Below are positions 23,390 through 36,148 of a DNA stretch of 64,000 nucleotides, one piece after another. Origin of the DNA: Lantana camara (lineage: Eukaryota; Streptophyta; Magnoliopsida; Lamiales; Verbenaceae); assembly GCA_037501455.1 (NCBI GenBank), contig CM074864.1, forward strand, positions 20,516,001-20,580,000. Reading direction: 5' to 3'. Made by a program: the position numbers and the translations under genes. Position 1 is the stretch's first letter. Every line of letters begins with the position of its first letter. The notes below the pieces were generated by a model. The model was not told where the DNA came from. It ran no database searches and saw only the letters and a program-made list of their open reading frames with translations.

Positions 23390-26300
23390 AATTCAATTTG
23401 GCCATACATCTAAGTCTTATTCCTTTCACTTGAGTGTCAAAACTCGTTTTACACTCTTTTGTGCCAATACTTTAGTGAAGGAATCTATTAGATGTTTCTC
23501 TGAGCCAACAAATAGGAAATCATAAATCCAGTACATCCAACTGGCTGCTTCTCAAGCTACCATGTATTTGACTTTCATGGCGGTGTAAGCAATACAAGTC
23601 TGCTTAACATTCTCCAATTAACGATTGCTCTTTCTAGAGTAAACACGTATTCTGATGTCAAACATCTAGAATACAAATCAGATTGTAAATCCGAATCTCT
23701 ATACTCTATTGAAATGAGCTCACCACTGCGGTAGACAAGCATATAATGTCAACTCCAATATATGCTTTCACTACTACCCAGTGTCAGATTCTAGGGTTTG
23801 ACTAATATCTGCTGACTTAGACCTATTTCATGATAGACAGCTGGCCTTGTACATAATATGACATACATAAAGCTTCCGCTGCGGAACTCTAATCATGTCC
23901 TCTATCTCTTCAGTTGTCATAGGATACTGATCCCGAGATAGATAAATTCCATATCTAAAAAGGTAATGAACCTTTCTTGGAATTTGTCATATTATACCTT
24001 ACCAGCATCTTATCCATATATGCTTCTTGTGATAAACCAATCTCCTTATTCCTATGATCACGACAAAAGTCTGATCCTTGGAATAACATTGGTCTCACAT
24101 AGGTCTTTTCTTGTCAAAATGATTTGATGCTCGAATCTTGACCACTGACAAAATTCTTGCATCATTCCCAATGAGCAGAATATTAATTACGTACAAAGTG
24201 AAAACGTTACAACGCTATCATGATGTCATTTTGTACACTTCATGGTTCATCAAGCAATTATACAAATCCAAAGAATCTAAATTGCCTTATAATTCTGATG
24301 CTCCATAATCTAGACGCTTGCTTAATATCATAAATCGATCTATTAAGCTTGCATTATATGTACCTGATTTCTGGCTGTGAAGCCTTCAGGTTATGCCATG
24401 TATATCTTTTTCTTGAAGTTGCCCGTTCAAGAACATAGTCTTTACATCCATTTGTTTAATCTCATAATTGATAATGAGATAAAATGGAGAGGATAATGGA
24501 CTTAAGCATTTCTATAGGCGAGAAGACCTCATAAATGATTTCTTCTTTCTGGGTAAAATCCCTTGCCATAAGTTTGCTCTAAAGTCTCTACTTTTTCGTC
24601 CATTTATCCTTTTATCGTTTTGTAGAACCCAATTGTATCTAATAGGGTTTAATGCCTTCAGTCGCCTCTACAAGTTCAAGACTTTGTTAGAATACAGATA
24701 TTCTAACTTAGATTCCATGGATATTGACCAAACGGTCAGCGTCTATATCTTTTACAGCTTCATTACACGTGATAGGATCAGATACGTTAGATTCAACCAC
24801 TTGGGCTAATCTTAGGTATCTTGTCAGGTGTCCTGACAGTCCTCCCACTATAATGATGCTCTCGTGTACACGTCTCTACATCACATGTTATATTTGGTAC
24901 ATCACATGTATCCAATATATTTTCAGCCATCACGGGTTTATGGAAATCAGTATCTAATACTGTTATTTCTTTTAACACTACTTTTCTTCTACCCTTTGCG
25001 GTTATCTATGTAATTATCTTTGAAATATTCACAAACATCTTTTGTGATTTCTCAAATTACAAAATATACCACCTCTTGTTTTTCTTAGGATAACCTTAGA
25101 ACAAGTAAACCTTTGTTCTTTATTCTAACTTGTCAGGATCCATCCTTAACTCGTGGACCAGGCTACCTTAAATCCGAAAATAAAAAATACAGGGTTTTCA
25201 CCCTAGCTACAGATCCATCAGTGTTTTAGGAACTGACTTAGATAGAACTAGGTTTGTCGTTTTGTGTGCAAGACCCCAAAACGAAATTCATAGGGTAGCA
25301 TGACTCTTCATGAATCTTACCATCATTATCAGAGTTCTATTTCTCCTTTCTGCAATACATCTTTGCTAAGACGTATCTCATATATATAGTTGAGATCCAA
25401 TCTCATTTGAGAAATTTGGTTTAACTCTGAACTTAGATACTTATCACTACTTCGACCTAATCGAAGTGCCTTGATATGTTTTCTAATTTGATTCTTTGAC
25501 TTCAGTCTTATATTCTTTGAACTCTTCAACAATTACATACTTAAGTCTTATCAAATAAACATATGTGTATCTAGAGTAATCATTCAAACGAATGATGAAA
25601 TATCCAAAACTTCCTCTTGCTTGAATAATCATAGGATCACATATCTGTATGAACTGACACAAGCAACTTCATGGCTTAAATACCTTTTGTCTCAAAAAAG
25701 GTTTCTTGTTCATTTTAACCTTCTAAATAGGATTCGCAGATTGATACTATTTTCAAGTCAATAGGACTCAACAATCAGTCTTTGGATCCTATTCAGATTC
25801 AATTGACCAATAGATAGGTGCCACGAAGAAGTTTTTCTTCTTAGATGGTAGGTCAAGCTTCTTAATGTTAAACTTGAATTAGGGTTTTCATTGATGTATA
25901 AAAGACCATCTTTTATTGTGCCAGAGCAAATAAACCTTTTATTTTGCTTAGTGGTAAACTTTTGTTCAAAACAAACAATTAAACTATTAGTTATCAAATA
26001 ACTTACAGAAATTAAATTTCTGTATATATGGCACGTATAATATTAAAACCCTTTTGCCAAAATACGACTTTATAGTCTTTACTGCTAATACAATTACACT
26101 TGTATTATCCCCGAGCATTAGTTATGTGTTAGCCGTTTTTCAACCTTTCTGGTTGGTTTGAATCTTCGCAACAACTTGCAAATATGATTAGTTGATCTCA
26201 AATTCACATACCAGGAGTCCGGTGAATTTCCAACTAAACATATTTTCAACGAGTAAGATATCTTCACATCTTATCTAAACGGCATAACAAACAGACAGAC

Positions 26301-28260
26301 TAAGTATTTTGGATAATTTCCTTTTCCAATACCCATTACCACCGAAATATAAATACTTTTCCATTGTCGGATTTGACTTTCTATTTCTGAACCTTCGATT
26401 GGGAACTTTTTCTTTTCTTTCTTCCACTTACTGGCTTTCTAGCCCGTGGATATTGATGTCTGATTAAAGAGAACTTTTCCCTTAGTCTATATCACCCTTT
26501 CTGCCACATTGAGATCGTTCATTGGTTTTTTTAAAAAAGTTATTTAAAATAATCTTGAACGTTCAAATGACTTAGGCAGAGAGTATAGGATCGTATCCTA
26601 TCTGTTAAGATTGTCTCTTTAAGCACAGAGGCTTTCAATCTCATTCAGATTAGCTATCATATTCATAATATGATTATGAAACAGTGATCCTTCAAACATC
26701 TTTAACTGACAACCGTTTTCATGGCTCGTACCTATGTACGACTCTGTCTTCAACACATGTTCTTATCAGTAGACATCTCATGTGTTTGATGCTCAAGAAC
26801 ATTTAAAACAGATGTCAGGATATAAGACTAGCCAGATCATCACACTTGATCTATTTAGAATAAACGTCTTTCTAATCCTGACTGGTTGTAGTTTCCGAAA
26901 TTTTCGGATAAGGTTCAGTGAGTACGTAAACTTTCGTGTCTCAATACTATGTCAAGATTCATTACTTAGTCAGCGTAGTTAAACCCTTACTAGCCTATTT
27001 CCTTATAGACATACAGTTTGGAGTGGGCTAAGAGAGATCGTAATTATAAAACTGAAATAAATAAATAAATGCAAGTTATGATTATGTATTTCACTTTCTT
27101 CTGCGTCCAACCAATAAATGAAATCCACGTAAGCATTTTGGTTTACGCAATGGTGACTTAACTAACTGCAGTTGACTCCCCGGAGGCGAGGTCGAAAACC
27201 ACTTAGAAAAGCAAGAACTATTCTTAATTAACATGTCATCTAGGTAAATCTTACCAAACAATGTCAATCCACCACGTCAACCCTTGGCCTCTAAGTAAAT
27301 GTAACATAGCTCCGAAGGGAGGTTAATACATTACTTAGTCAAGTGTGTACCATTACCTAGAAGTCCGTACGAGTAGGTCAAGACACTCCACGGAGGCGTG
27401 GTCGAGCTGACTTCCCCGTATTTCATTCTATCCGTAGAAGTCTAATCTTGTATACCACGAATATATACCCGCCGAAGGGAGTAGTATACATCCACTATAC
27501 TATAGACGGGGTAATGGAGGCCGTGAGAATCCAACTCTTTTCATCTCGCTCCCACTTGAATTTTTAAAAGGTGTGGATTATCTATTGATTATTTAATAAT
27601 CACTTTTGGCGTCTTATTGTTGGAAGTAATTAATCTAATTAATACCCTCCCACTAGGATTAGTAAATCATATTTAAAATCCTAATAATAATATTTTAAGG
27701 CAATCTAATAACTATTTATTAATTAGGCCGAAAAATATTAGTTCAATTATGCATCGCGTCTAATTTCTATTAAACATTAATATTTAATCACATTAAATAA
27801 AATATGCATAATTGTAAATATCATAATATCTCATATTATCATGATCATGCCATAAAATAAAATAATTAAGCATGCTTTCATATAATTATCACATAATTAT
27901 CATGCTTAAAATTTTAAATGACACAAAATAAATATGCCATAAATTAAATCAATTAAGCTTGCGGTTATAATTATCACATAATTATCATGCTTAAAATAAA
28001 TGGCATAAAGTAAACATGTTATAAATAAATTATCTCATAATTTAAATCATGTTTACTGATTCGGTAATTAACCAGGAAGATTATTGAAATCGATTCCCAG
28101 AAAATTACCATTCCACGTAAATTCCCAGGAAACACTGGAGGGGTCACAACGGTCCCACTTAAAAACCAGCCTCCTTTGACAGAATTTACGTGCACAGTAT
28201 CAGATTTAAAATTATGCATTACATGCATCATATCAATGCATGTATATATCTAGAGCACGG
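23390..28260 (-). pseudogene. Copia-2 gag-pol remnant
   Basis: Minus-strand order from right to left is leader (about 27100-28260), gag remnant, zinc knuckle and protease (about 26160-26400), GAG-pre-integrase (25758-25997), integrase (about 24840-25750), RT (about 23880-24700) and RNase H (about 23540-23640). The best piece is 25758-25997: ICSGTIKDGLLYINENPN and WHLSIGQLNLNRIQRL, matching copia pre-integrase blocks (usually LWHLRLGHINLNRIQRL) with the zinc-binding GH changed to GQ. In RNase H the block KQTCIAYTAMKVKY corresponds to KQxCIADSTMEAEY, so the catalytic glutamate is lost. A partial local duplication of an ATAATTATCA string lies near 27885-27985. Confidence 0.8.
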
Positions 28261-28271
28261 CTCTGATACCA
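28260..28271 (-). promoter_or_regulatory. Copia-2 primer-binding site
   Basis: GCTCTGATACCA, reverse complement of TGGTATCAGAGC (initiator-methionine tRNA 3' end), two bases from the LTR at 28274. Confidence 0.88.
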
Positions 28272-28273
28272 CT

Positions 28274-30477
28274 TGATGGGATGCGGGCCCACAACAGTAG
28301 CAGTCCGGGACCACATTTTAAAATTTTTATTATAATACAAGTATTAAAATATTTCTAAAACATTTTAATACAAAGCGGAAGACTTAGCCGGATCCACTCA
28401 AGTATATACATGCAATTGATAATAAATTTTAAATCACTTAAGCAGATAAATATCTAACATGCAATTAACACTTAAGAGCACATAATTTATCATGCTTAAA
28501 ATAAAATAACTGTAAAATATTACCGTACTGCAAACATGGCTATCTAACGGCATTTTTCCAGCTCCTTGCCCTTTCGTGAGACCGGCAGAGCTTTCCTGCA
28601 ATATCCCCAGGGACACCCTCGGAGTGTGGGCTCCGAAAGTATTTCTCTGAATACTTAGAGAAAATAAACTTTAAACTAGAAAACCCTTTTCAGGATTTAT
28701 TCTCCCGAAATTAGGCGTTTTATACAAACACCTAATTAAAATTAATTCCAAAATAAATCGGAATTAACTAGGAGAAAATGGGACTTGATTTCAAAGCCAA
28801 AAATTGGCCAAAACCATCCCAAAAATGTTATGAGAAATGAGGGAGGGGGTTAGCCTATTTATAGGCAACAACCCGAGGGCAAAACGATCATTTTTCACAT
28901 AAATTGAAGGGCATTTTGGTCATTTGGAAACCGTATCCAAACCGCGTCTCAATCCGATCATGCCACGCGGTAGAACTCTCCGCCGCGGACACAACGCCGC
29001 CAACCACGCGCCGACACGTGGCAGCACGCGCCCCCACGCGCCGCCACAAGTCGGCCAAGTGGTTGGCGCGTGTTCAACCGTGTGACCTCACCAGACGCCG
29101 ACACGTGTCCGGGTCTGGTCCTACCCGGACCGGACCCGATTTGACCCTATCCGAATAGGGTCTGACCCTATTCGTTTGACCCGCTTTGACCGACCCGTTT
29201 CCAGACCAAATCTGGACCGTTACATCATGTCTACGTGGCGCAATCCCGGCCGTCCACTTGGCGCGCCACGCGGCGCCTAGTCAGTGCCACCTGGGACCCG
29301 CCTGCTGACGTGGCATGCCACGTGTACTGCCACGTCAGCTGCCACGTCATCACCGAATTCCTTTTTTTTTTTTTTTTTTCCGATGAAAATTTTATTTTCT
29401 CCAAAATAAAATTTCGGGCATTTCCAACTCTTTGGAACTTTAATTTATTTACTTAAAATAAATTCCTTGGCTATTTTCAAACACTTTGAAAATTCATTTC
29501 TATTTCTCCTTTTAATATTTTCTCTTTGGGTTCTCAATTGGGGCTTGCAGGGGGACCTGCAGGACTAATTAATTTTAGCTCCAAACGGATTAATATATTA
29601 TCATCTCATGACAATAATTAATTACTGTTTAACAATATTTAATTCCACTAAATAAATATTGTTGCACTCTAAAATCAATTAAATTATTCACGAATTTCTC
29701 GATTTAGAATAATTTCGCATTTTACTCCTCCGTGTAGATATCCATGAAAAATAAATTGCAACTACTATCATTTATTTTTCATCTCTAATTTGAAATTTAT
29801 TGATTTGCCTTAAGTTCAAATTCTCTGTACGTGAAACACATTCAACATACAACTTCGGTGACGTTATCACGCGAAGTGCTTTGGCCAAAGTCTTAATTTG
29901 AACTTTTGCAAGTCTATTTCAAGGATATCTCTTACCTTCCAGCAAGGCCACAGATTCCTCGATCAATATAACTCTTTAGCACATTTCATGCTGTCACCGA
30001 ATCATACAAAGTATTTTGGCCACCCGTTACCGAGACCTCACTTCGAGTATGTTACAGTGACTAACACTACATGCCTAAAGCCGAAATATTATCAGGATTA
30101 AGAGTACAATGCTTCCTGAGATTTTATTCATTTTAGATAGCAGTATAAAATGAATAATCTCAGTGGTCCAGTTCGATGTTTGCAATCCTATTGAAAATCG
30201 TCAACGTGTTATAATTGGAATCACCATTCCCTATGATGAAAGACTAATCATCTTATATAACCACGTTATAGTCTTGATAAGAACATATTCTTATCTTACC
30301 GACTAGAACTTTAATGACACGTGATTTTGGTATTCAAAGTCTTTTCCTATGAAACACATTTCATATGAGAATACCACCACACGTCATTAATTATTAATAT
30401 GTGAAATACTCATAACTTGTTGTAAATTCAGTTTAATTAATTCAACAAATTGAATTTTCAGGGCACTATTCCCAACA
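28274..30477 (-). repeat. Copia-2 5' LTR
   Basis: Upstream LTR in element sense, right edge CCCAACA at 30477. It holds an intact TATA box (28856-28863) and a GC-rich leader block (about 28965-29350). That block carries clustered ACGT motifs (for example GACGTGGC, CCACGTGT and CCACGTCA at about 29305-29350). Confidence 0.92.
28856..28863 (-). promoter_or_regulatory. TATA box of Copia-2 5' LTR
   Basis: TATTTATA on the plus strand, TATAAATA on the element strand, within CCTATTTATAGG. Conserved with Copia-1, mutated in the Copia-2 3' LTR. Confidence 0.6.
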
Positions 30478-30482
30478 AGTAA
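30478..30482. repeat. Copia-2 target-site duplication, right copy (AGTAA)
   Basis: Identical to 21192-21196. The LTR-B sequence resumes here. Confidence 0.88.
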
Positions 30483-30531
30483 TGCATTGAAAGAACTAGG
30501 TGTTGGTTTTTAAAACATTTAATACTATAGA
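30483..30531 (-). repeat. LTR-B piece 2
   Basis: A 49-base remnant of LTR-B between Copia-2 and LTR-C. Its last five bases, ATAGA (30527-30531), are the left TSD of LTR-C, repeated at 33594-33598. Confidence 0.75.
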
Positions 30532-30975
30532 TGTAACGCCCTAGTTTTCAAATTATGCGTTTCATGATATTTGTAAATTATTTGATCAAGTGATTACATG
30601 AAATTTTATCAACTTGTAATTTATGGCATGATTCATATTTAAGTGAATTGCACTATTTAATTTCCTTGATTTGAATACTTGCAATTATGATTTAAATTAT
30701 AACTTTGTGAATGCAATTACGTGAGTATGTATTTAATTCCCCGGGCATGATTTAAGTGATTTAGCATAGCATATATATATTCCACTCCATTTCATCATAT
30801 TCCTTTAGAGCCTTATGTATATATATATATATATGTATGTATATATATAATCATCTATCATGTATGCCAAGTTCATGCATCTCTAACTTGTAAATTAATA
30901 AGAAACAAGGCCTTAAGTGCAATTAAGTTTAACGCTAAGACTTTTCATCCAAATTTAATTATATACAATGTGTAC

Positions 30976-30987
<12 letters not shown>

Positions 30988-31035
<48 letters not shown>
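30988..31035. repeat. (TA)n microsatellite in LTR-C
   Basis: About 24 TA units followed by ATGTATC. It lies upstream of the CT-rich stretch and could serve as a TATA region, but this is only position-based. Confidence 0.85.
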
Positions 31036-31039
<4 letters not shown>

Positions 31040-31608
31040 CTTGCCTCATATATTATATACACATATACATACATTTTCCTTCTTCATTTTCATACATAAA
31101 AACAAGACACACATCTCCATCTCCATCTCTCTCTCCCTCTCCATACCGATCCAACCAAGGAGTTAGGAAGCCAGGTTTTATTCCATTTTCTTCAAGAATT
31201 TGGGCTCCAACACTTCATCTCCCACTTTCCCTTCGTCTCCTCCATCTTCAAGGTAAGATTATGTATATTCCTTTGATGATTCATGATAACAAAGTTAGTG
31301 TTTGGTGATTATATGAAATGCTTGAGATTATATGCAGCTTGTTTGAAGATTTGAGATGCTTTCATACAATTATAACTTGAATTCATGAAGTTTGGCGCAT
31401 GAGTGATCACTTGATTTCATAAGGGTTTTGTTGGATGATCTCTTGTTGATTGAAGCATATTTGTTGGTTGGTTTGATGCCTAAATGAAGTCTTAGATGTA
31501 TTATGGTGATTATGTGCTAGTTTTGAGGTGTTTAATGGTTATGGTTTGGATTGAGAGCCAAAACTTGAGCCTTGCCCTGCTTTTCTTCGTATTTGTTCCT
31601 GTATAGGA

Positions 31609-31726
31609 ATCCATGGGCATGGATTTTGATCCACGACGGTAGATTTGTGTCCAGAACTTGGGATTTTCAGGCAGGAGAATCCACGGGCGTGGATTTTTGT
31701 ACATGGAGAAATCCACGGCCATGGAT
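31609..31726. repeat. Palindrome cluster in LTR-C
   Basis: 16-mers with 6-nt arms and a 4-nt centre: ATCCATGGGCATGGAT (31609-31624), ATCCACGACGGTAGAT (31629-31644, one arm mismatch), ATCCACGGGCGTGGAT (31679-31694) and ATCCACGGCCATGGAT (31711-31726, one mismatch). The cluster starts about 1.08 kb from the LTR start, the same part of the LTR as in the LARDs and Gypsy-1. Confidence 0.87.
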
Positions 31727-33598
31727 CCTCCCCTGTTTTCAGCCTGAGTTTGTTTTGTTGTGTTTACCCCACAAACAAACTCCGATTAACCTGATTTTTG
31801 AACCAACAGAAACCTCTTGAAGTCTAGAATACTCTCCAATTAGAATCACCTAATTATCCTTTCTAATTTGTGAGATCTATTCAATACTTTTTGGTATCGC
31901 CATTTCACCGAAAATCTGCATGCACCCAACTTCAAGCTTACGTCATTTTCACCTCACTTTGAACTAGAAAACGAGCCATATATCATTGAAAACGTATACT
32001 TATCTAGTTTCATATACAATAAACAAAACTGAATTCCAACTTCTAGAACTCAAGATATTCCAGTTTTCCTACAGCATGTGCGTTTCGAAAAATTGTCGGT
32101 TTTTGCCCAACTTCACCAAAACCTTTCTTCTTGCATTCCTTTCACTCTCTTGGCTCCCGTATGTGAATTATATGAAGTATATGCTTGATTAATTGATAAT
32201 TATGCTCCAATTTGATGCTTCTTGGTACTTAATTGCTCAAACATGATTGTCTGACTCCATGCCCTATACGAATTGAACTTAAAATGATTGAATGATATGA
32301 ATATGGGACTCCTTGGGATTAATTTCATCTCTTAGATGTTAATTGGTTCTCATACATATTTAAGTGTCACTTGATTGCTAATTCGTTTGGTTATTAAGGT
32401 GTTACATGAGCATTGTCGTGCGTCATACTTGGTCTCATATTGAGTCTCGTCTCACGAGTTCACGTTGTTTCCTTTCTTGTCCAGTTCTTCTCCAGGGCGG
32501 AGATCATTGATCGTATGGACACTTTCTTGTATCCTTGTCTTGTTCCGTCACTCGTCACGTGAGGTTTAATTTCTAGTTATATAGAACCCATACAACCATT
32601 ATGTGGATTTCGGCCAAAATGTATACATATATCTATAGTTTTCCATAAACCTCAAATGATTTACAATTGAACTACTGCTACTGTACTGAACCACTGTTAA
32701 TGTACTGAATTGAGTGTCTTTTGGTGAGTATACTGTACTACACTGTGGGGCGGAGGGTAGTGTATTGAGCCAACCGGGAGAGCAAGGGCTCACGGGTAAC
32801 TCTTGCACTATCCTCACTACTGTGGGATGACCCCTGAATCCATTAGGAGATTAGTGGAGGAAGGAGTTCCAAGCATAGGGACTGATGAACCCTATGCTCA
32901 CACTGACTGGGTGGTGGGGCCTTGCAATCCCACCATCACCGGAGGGAAAAGGGTACTGAAAATGCTCTTGACTGATTGCACTGTAATTACTTGATTGATC
33001 ACCTGATCAACTGATAACATAATTACTGTACACTGTCGGACTAAGGTTGGAGAATTACCCTCACTCACCAGGCCATTGATTGGAAATTGAATGAATTGAT
33101 AAATTGGATAGTTATAATTTTGGGCGAGGATTATCTTATTATTGAACTTTTATTGCTTCCTTTTATAAAACCTTACCCGATATTGTAACTTGCATGATAC
33201 GTGCGCTTATATTTATTAAACCTCTCACTCAGTCTTTCATAGACTGACACCACACTTTTCAGGTTTTTGCAGGATGAGTGCTAGGCGGGATTTGAGTCGA
33301 GTCAAGTCTTTTATTTGAGTCTAGCACAGTTCATTTATCTAATTGTACATATTGATATGTAGAAACGGACTGAATCGAACTTGAATGATGAGAATGCCAT
33401 GTATATTATGCTTCCGCATATATTGTTATGCATTGTTATTTGATTGAGGGTTAGTCCCGCATGGCTAGAGGATTGTTTTTTTTATTATTGTCTCCCGTTC
33501 GCTATAGGCTTGATTCATGTATGGGTGTTCATTCCATATGTGGATTGAACTATAGTGCGGGGGATGTGCCTACCTAGCGTTCCGGGTGCTACAATAGA

Positions 33599-34184
33599 TA
33601 TAATCATTATTCCAGTTTGAAATAGTTAACCTCACCTAGTAATAGGTAAAGAGACGTAGTATGATTAAACAGTGCCCTGGGGATCCCAGTGCTCAACCTT
33701 AACTCCTGTAAGTGACGTACTAAAGTGAACTTAAGAACTAAGACCCACTCTACATGATGCATATGAATGATTCACATAAGGAGAGATAACACATAAGAGT
33801 AATACCATTTAAGGTATTAGAGATAAGGTATCACATAAAGAAACACATCGAAGTGAGTTATCTTAATGTGAGACTATGATCTTACTAAAGTCGAGTAAGT
33901 ATTAGTCAAATTATGAATCCTAACGTAACCCTAAGGTTATGAAACAAATCCACGAAAGAAAACTCATTTTGAAAAGATATTTTAAACCCGAGGTTGGGAA
34001 ACCCTAAGTACAAACATCTAATTATGTATCCCGAATTTTATTTCATTTTGCTATTCAAAAGTACTGTCAAAAGTACTATTCCATATTACTATTCAAGGTT
34101 ACTATTCACCTATCGGGTCAAAGGGTTCGGGTCAAACCCCCACACTCTAAACACACACTCAAGCACACACAAGAACACACACAC
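33599..34184 (-). repeat. LTR-B piece 3
   Basis: LTR-B sequence between LTR-C and LARD-2, with no gene seen. It ends in a CA-rich run (34139-34184) that served as the LARD-2 target. Confidence 0.75.
34180..34184. repeat. LARD-2 target-site duplication, left copy (CACAC)
   Basis: Identical to 44837-44841. The target is a CA repeat, so the exact register of the duplication is less certain than for the other elements. Confidence 0.75.
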
Positions 34185-36095
34185 TGTAGCACCCAGCACG
34201 TGAGGCACCACATCCCCCGCACTACGGCTCAACACGAGTAACGAAATGGGAAGTCCGCACCCGTATCAAACCATAGCGAACGGGAGACAAACAAAACAAA
34301 CCTCCTAAGCTAGGCGGAACTTACCCTGCACTTATAACCAACTAACAAAGCATAATGCAACGGGAAACAAAATCCGATCACATGCATTGGCCACGGGGCT
34401 GCAGAAATTAAGCACACCAACCACACGTAGGCTTGGGCACCTCAGGCCTCTTTTAGTTCATATCGAAGCCCGGCAAAGCAATTTTAATATGAAATACATA
34501 AAGATTCAAGTTCATAATTTACAAGGCCGAATCATATACAATTCAAATACATATGCGAGTGCAAAGACTCTTCTAGATTAACCTGACCGACTCAAAGACT
34601 CAACACAAATCCGCCTAGCTCGAAACTCCAAAGCCAAACCTGCGCACTAAAAGATTAGGGAGGGAGAGAGTCAGTCTCTAAAAAACTGAGTGAGCAGGAG
34701 TGATATACGTATATATAAAACATGCACATGCAAGTCATAAATCCCGAGCAAGGTTTTATTTAAAATTAGTTCCCAAAAGGGCAAGAGAATGACCAAGCAA
34801 TACTCGGACTTTACGACTAATCATATTAATTCATTACGTTCATAAATCATACATAAACATATAGGCTCGGCGAGTGAGCGTGCATCATCTCCAACCAAAC
34901 TCCGACTGTGTACGACACATATCATTAATATTTTAAATAGGTGATCATGCAATATATCATAATACATGAAGTTCATATATCATATCATAGAACATATTCG
35001 TTTGGGCAATCCGTGTCCCGGCCTTCCCGTACGGTGCATATCAATCATACCATAACATAATCATATTCATAAAATAAGTTCCAACCTTCATCCTCCGGTT
35101 GGTGGACGGGTTAGCAAGACCCGACCACCTCATACATAGGCCAATGGGGTTTCATGACTCCCCCAAGGGCACTTAGCTCCCATTCCCCGCTAAACCTCCT
35201 AGCGAGGGCCGGTATCACCGTAACATAGTGGAACTAGCACATGGGATCACCGTCGGCCCATGCCTCCCCGGATAGCCACATGTACTAAGTCCCTGGGCCC
35301 GTGATCATATCATACATGCATAATCTCGCCAAAACATTTACTTCATACTTAGGATACATACTATAAGAAAATATACCTTACCGTGCAACTCGGCATATGC
35401 TATACACGTACCTCTTCGTGTCATTCTAATCCGTAGCTAGCCTGAAGACACACGGTTTGGAACATAGCCTCGTTGCAAAACCATTTTAAGCTTATATACG
35501 CCCATACGTATAATTTCAGAAGAATTTACTCAATGACCCCACTTTGTAAAGATAACATATATATACATAAGGTTTTAGGCCAAAACTTGTCACATAAGGG
35601 TTATAGGGTTTGTACATAACTAGAACGAAAACACCCTCACCTGGAGCGTGGCGATACAAGGATACGAGTCACCGAATGCCTAGTTGGTCAAAATATCTCC
35701 ACCCTGGAGATAAACTGTACAAGAAGAAAAACAAGGTGTACTTGTGAGACTCAAGACTCCAAATGAACCATATAAGACACACGACATGCAATGAATACGA
35801 TATGAATGCGTTAAAGTTGATATTATGTCATGAGAATGTTCATGTGCACTATTAAGAAAATTAAGTCATATAACCAACGCATTTGTTCATTCATTCCATT
35901 CAATTTCATAAATTCATAATTCATATCGATTTAATCTAAGAATTGACATAGTAATCATAGCACATAGTATTCATGTTTGCAATTAGAAATAGGGTAAATA
36001 AAACGTTCAATAAATAATCGGTAAATCAAATACGTAAAATAGCTATCAATTAAATTCTAAAATTGAATTAAATCAACTAATATTTAAAATATATA

Positions 36096-36148
<53 letters not shown>

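Larger units (their letters stand above)
21197..30477 (-). mobile_element. Copia-2: full-length Ty1/copia element with decayed coding region
   Basis: LTRs at 21197-23372 and 28274-30477 (about 2.2 kb) begin TGATGGGATGCGGG and end CACTATTCCCAACA on the plus strand. AGTAA lies directly outside both ends (21192-21196, 30478-30482). The PPT follows the left LTR and the PBS precedes the right LTR, so the element is on the minus strand. The LTRs are almost identical, implying recent insertion, yet the coding region is full of stops. It was therefore probably moved by proteins from another copy, or copied from an already dead master. Confidence 0.93.
30532..33593 (+). mobile_element. LTR-C: solo LTR related to Gypsy-1
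   Basis: It begins TGTAACGCCC and ends GGGTGCTACA, flanked on both sides by ATAGA. There is no PBS, PPT or second LTR, so this is a solo LTR of 3062 bp. Its last 1.1 kb or so aligns well with 51150-52333 of the Gypsy-1 3' LTR. Internal features are a (TA)n tract (30988-31035), a pyrimidine-rich leader-like stretch (31085-31150), a splice-donor-like AAGGTAAGAT (31251-31260) and palindromes at 31609-31726. The short open frames inside have no recognisable product. Confidence 0.9.
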
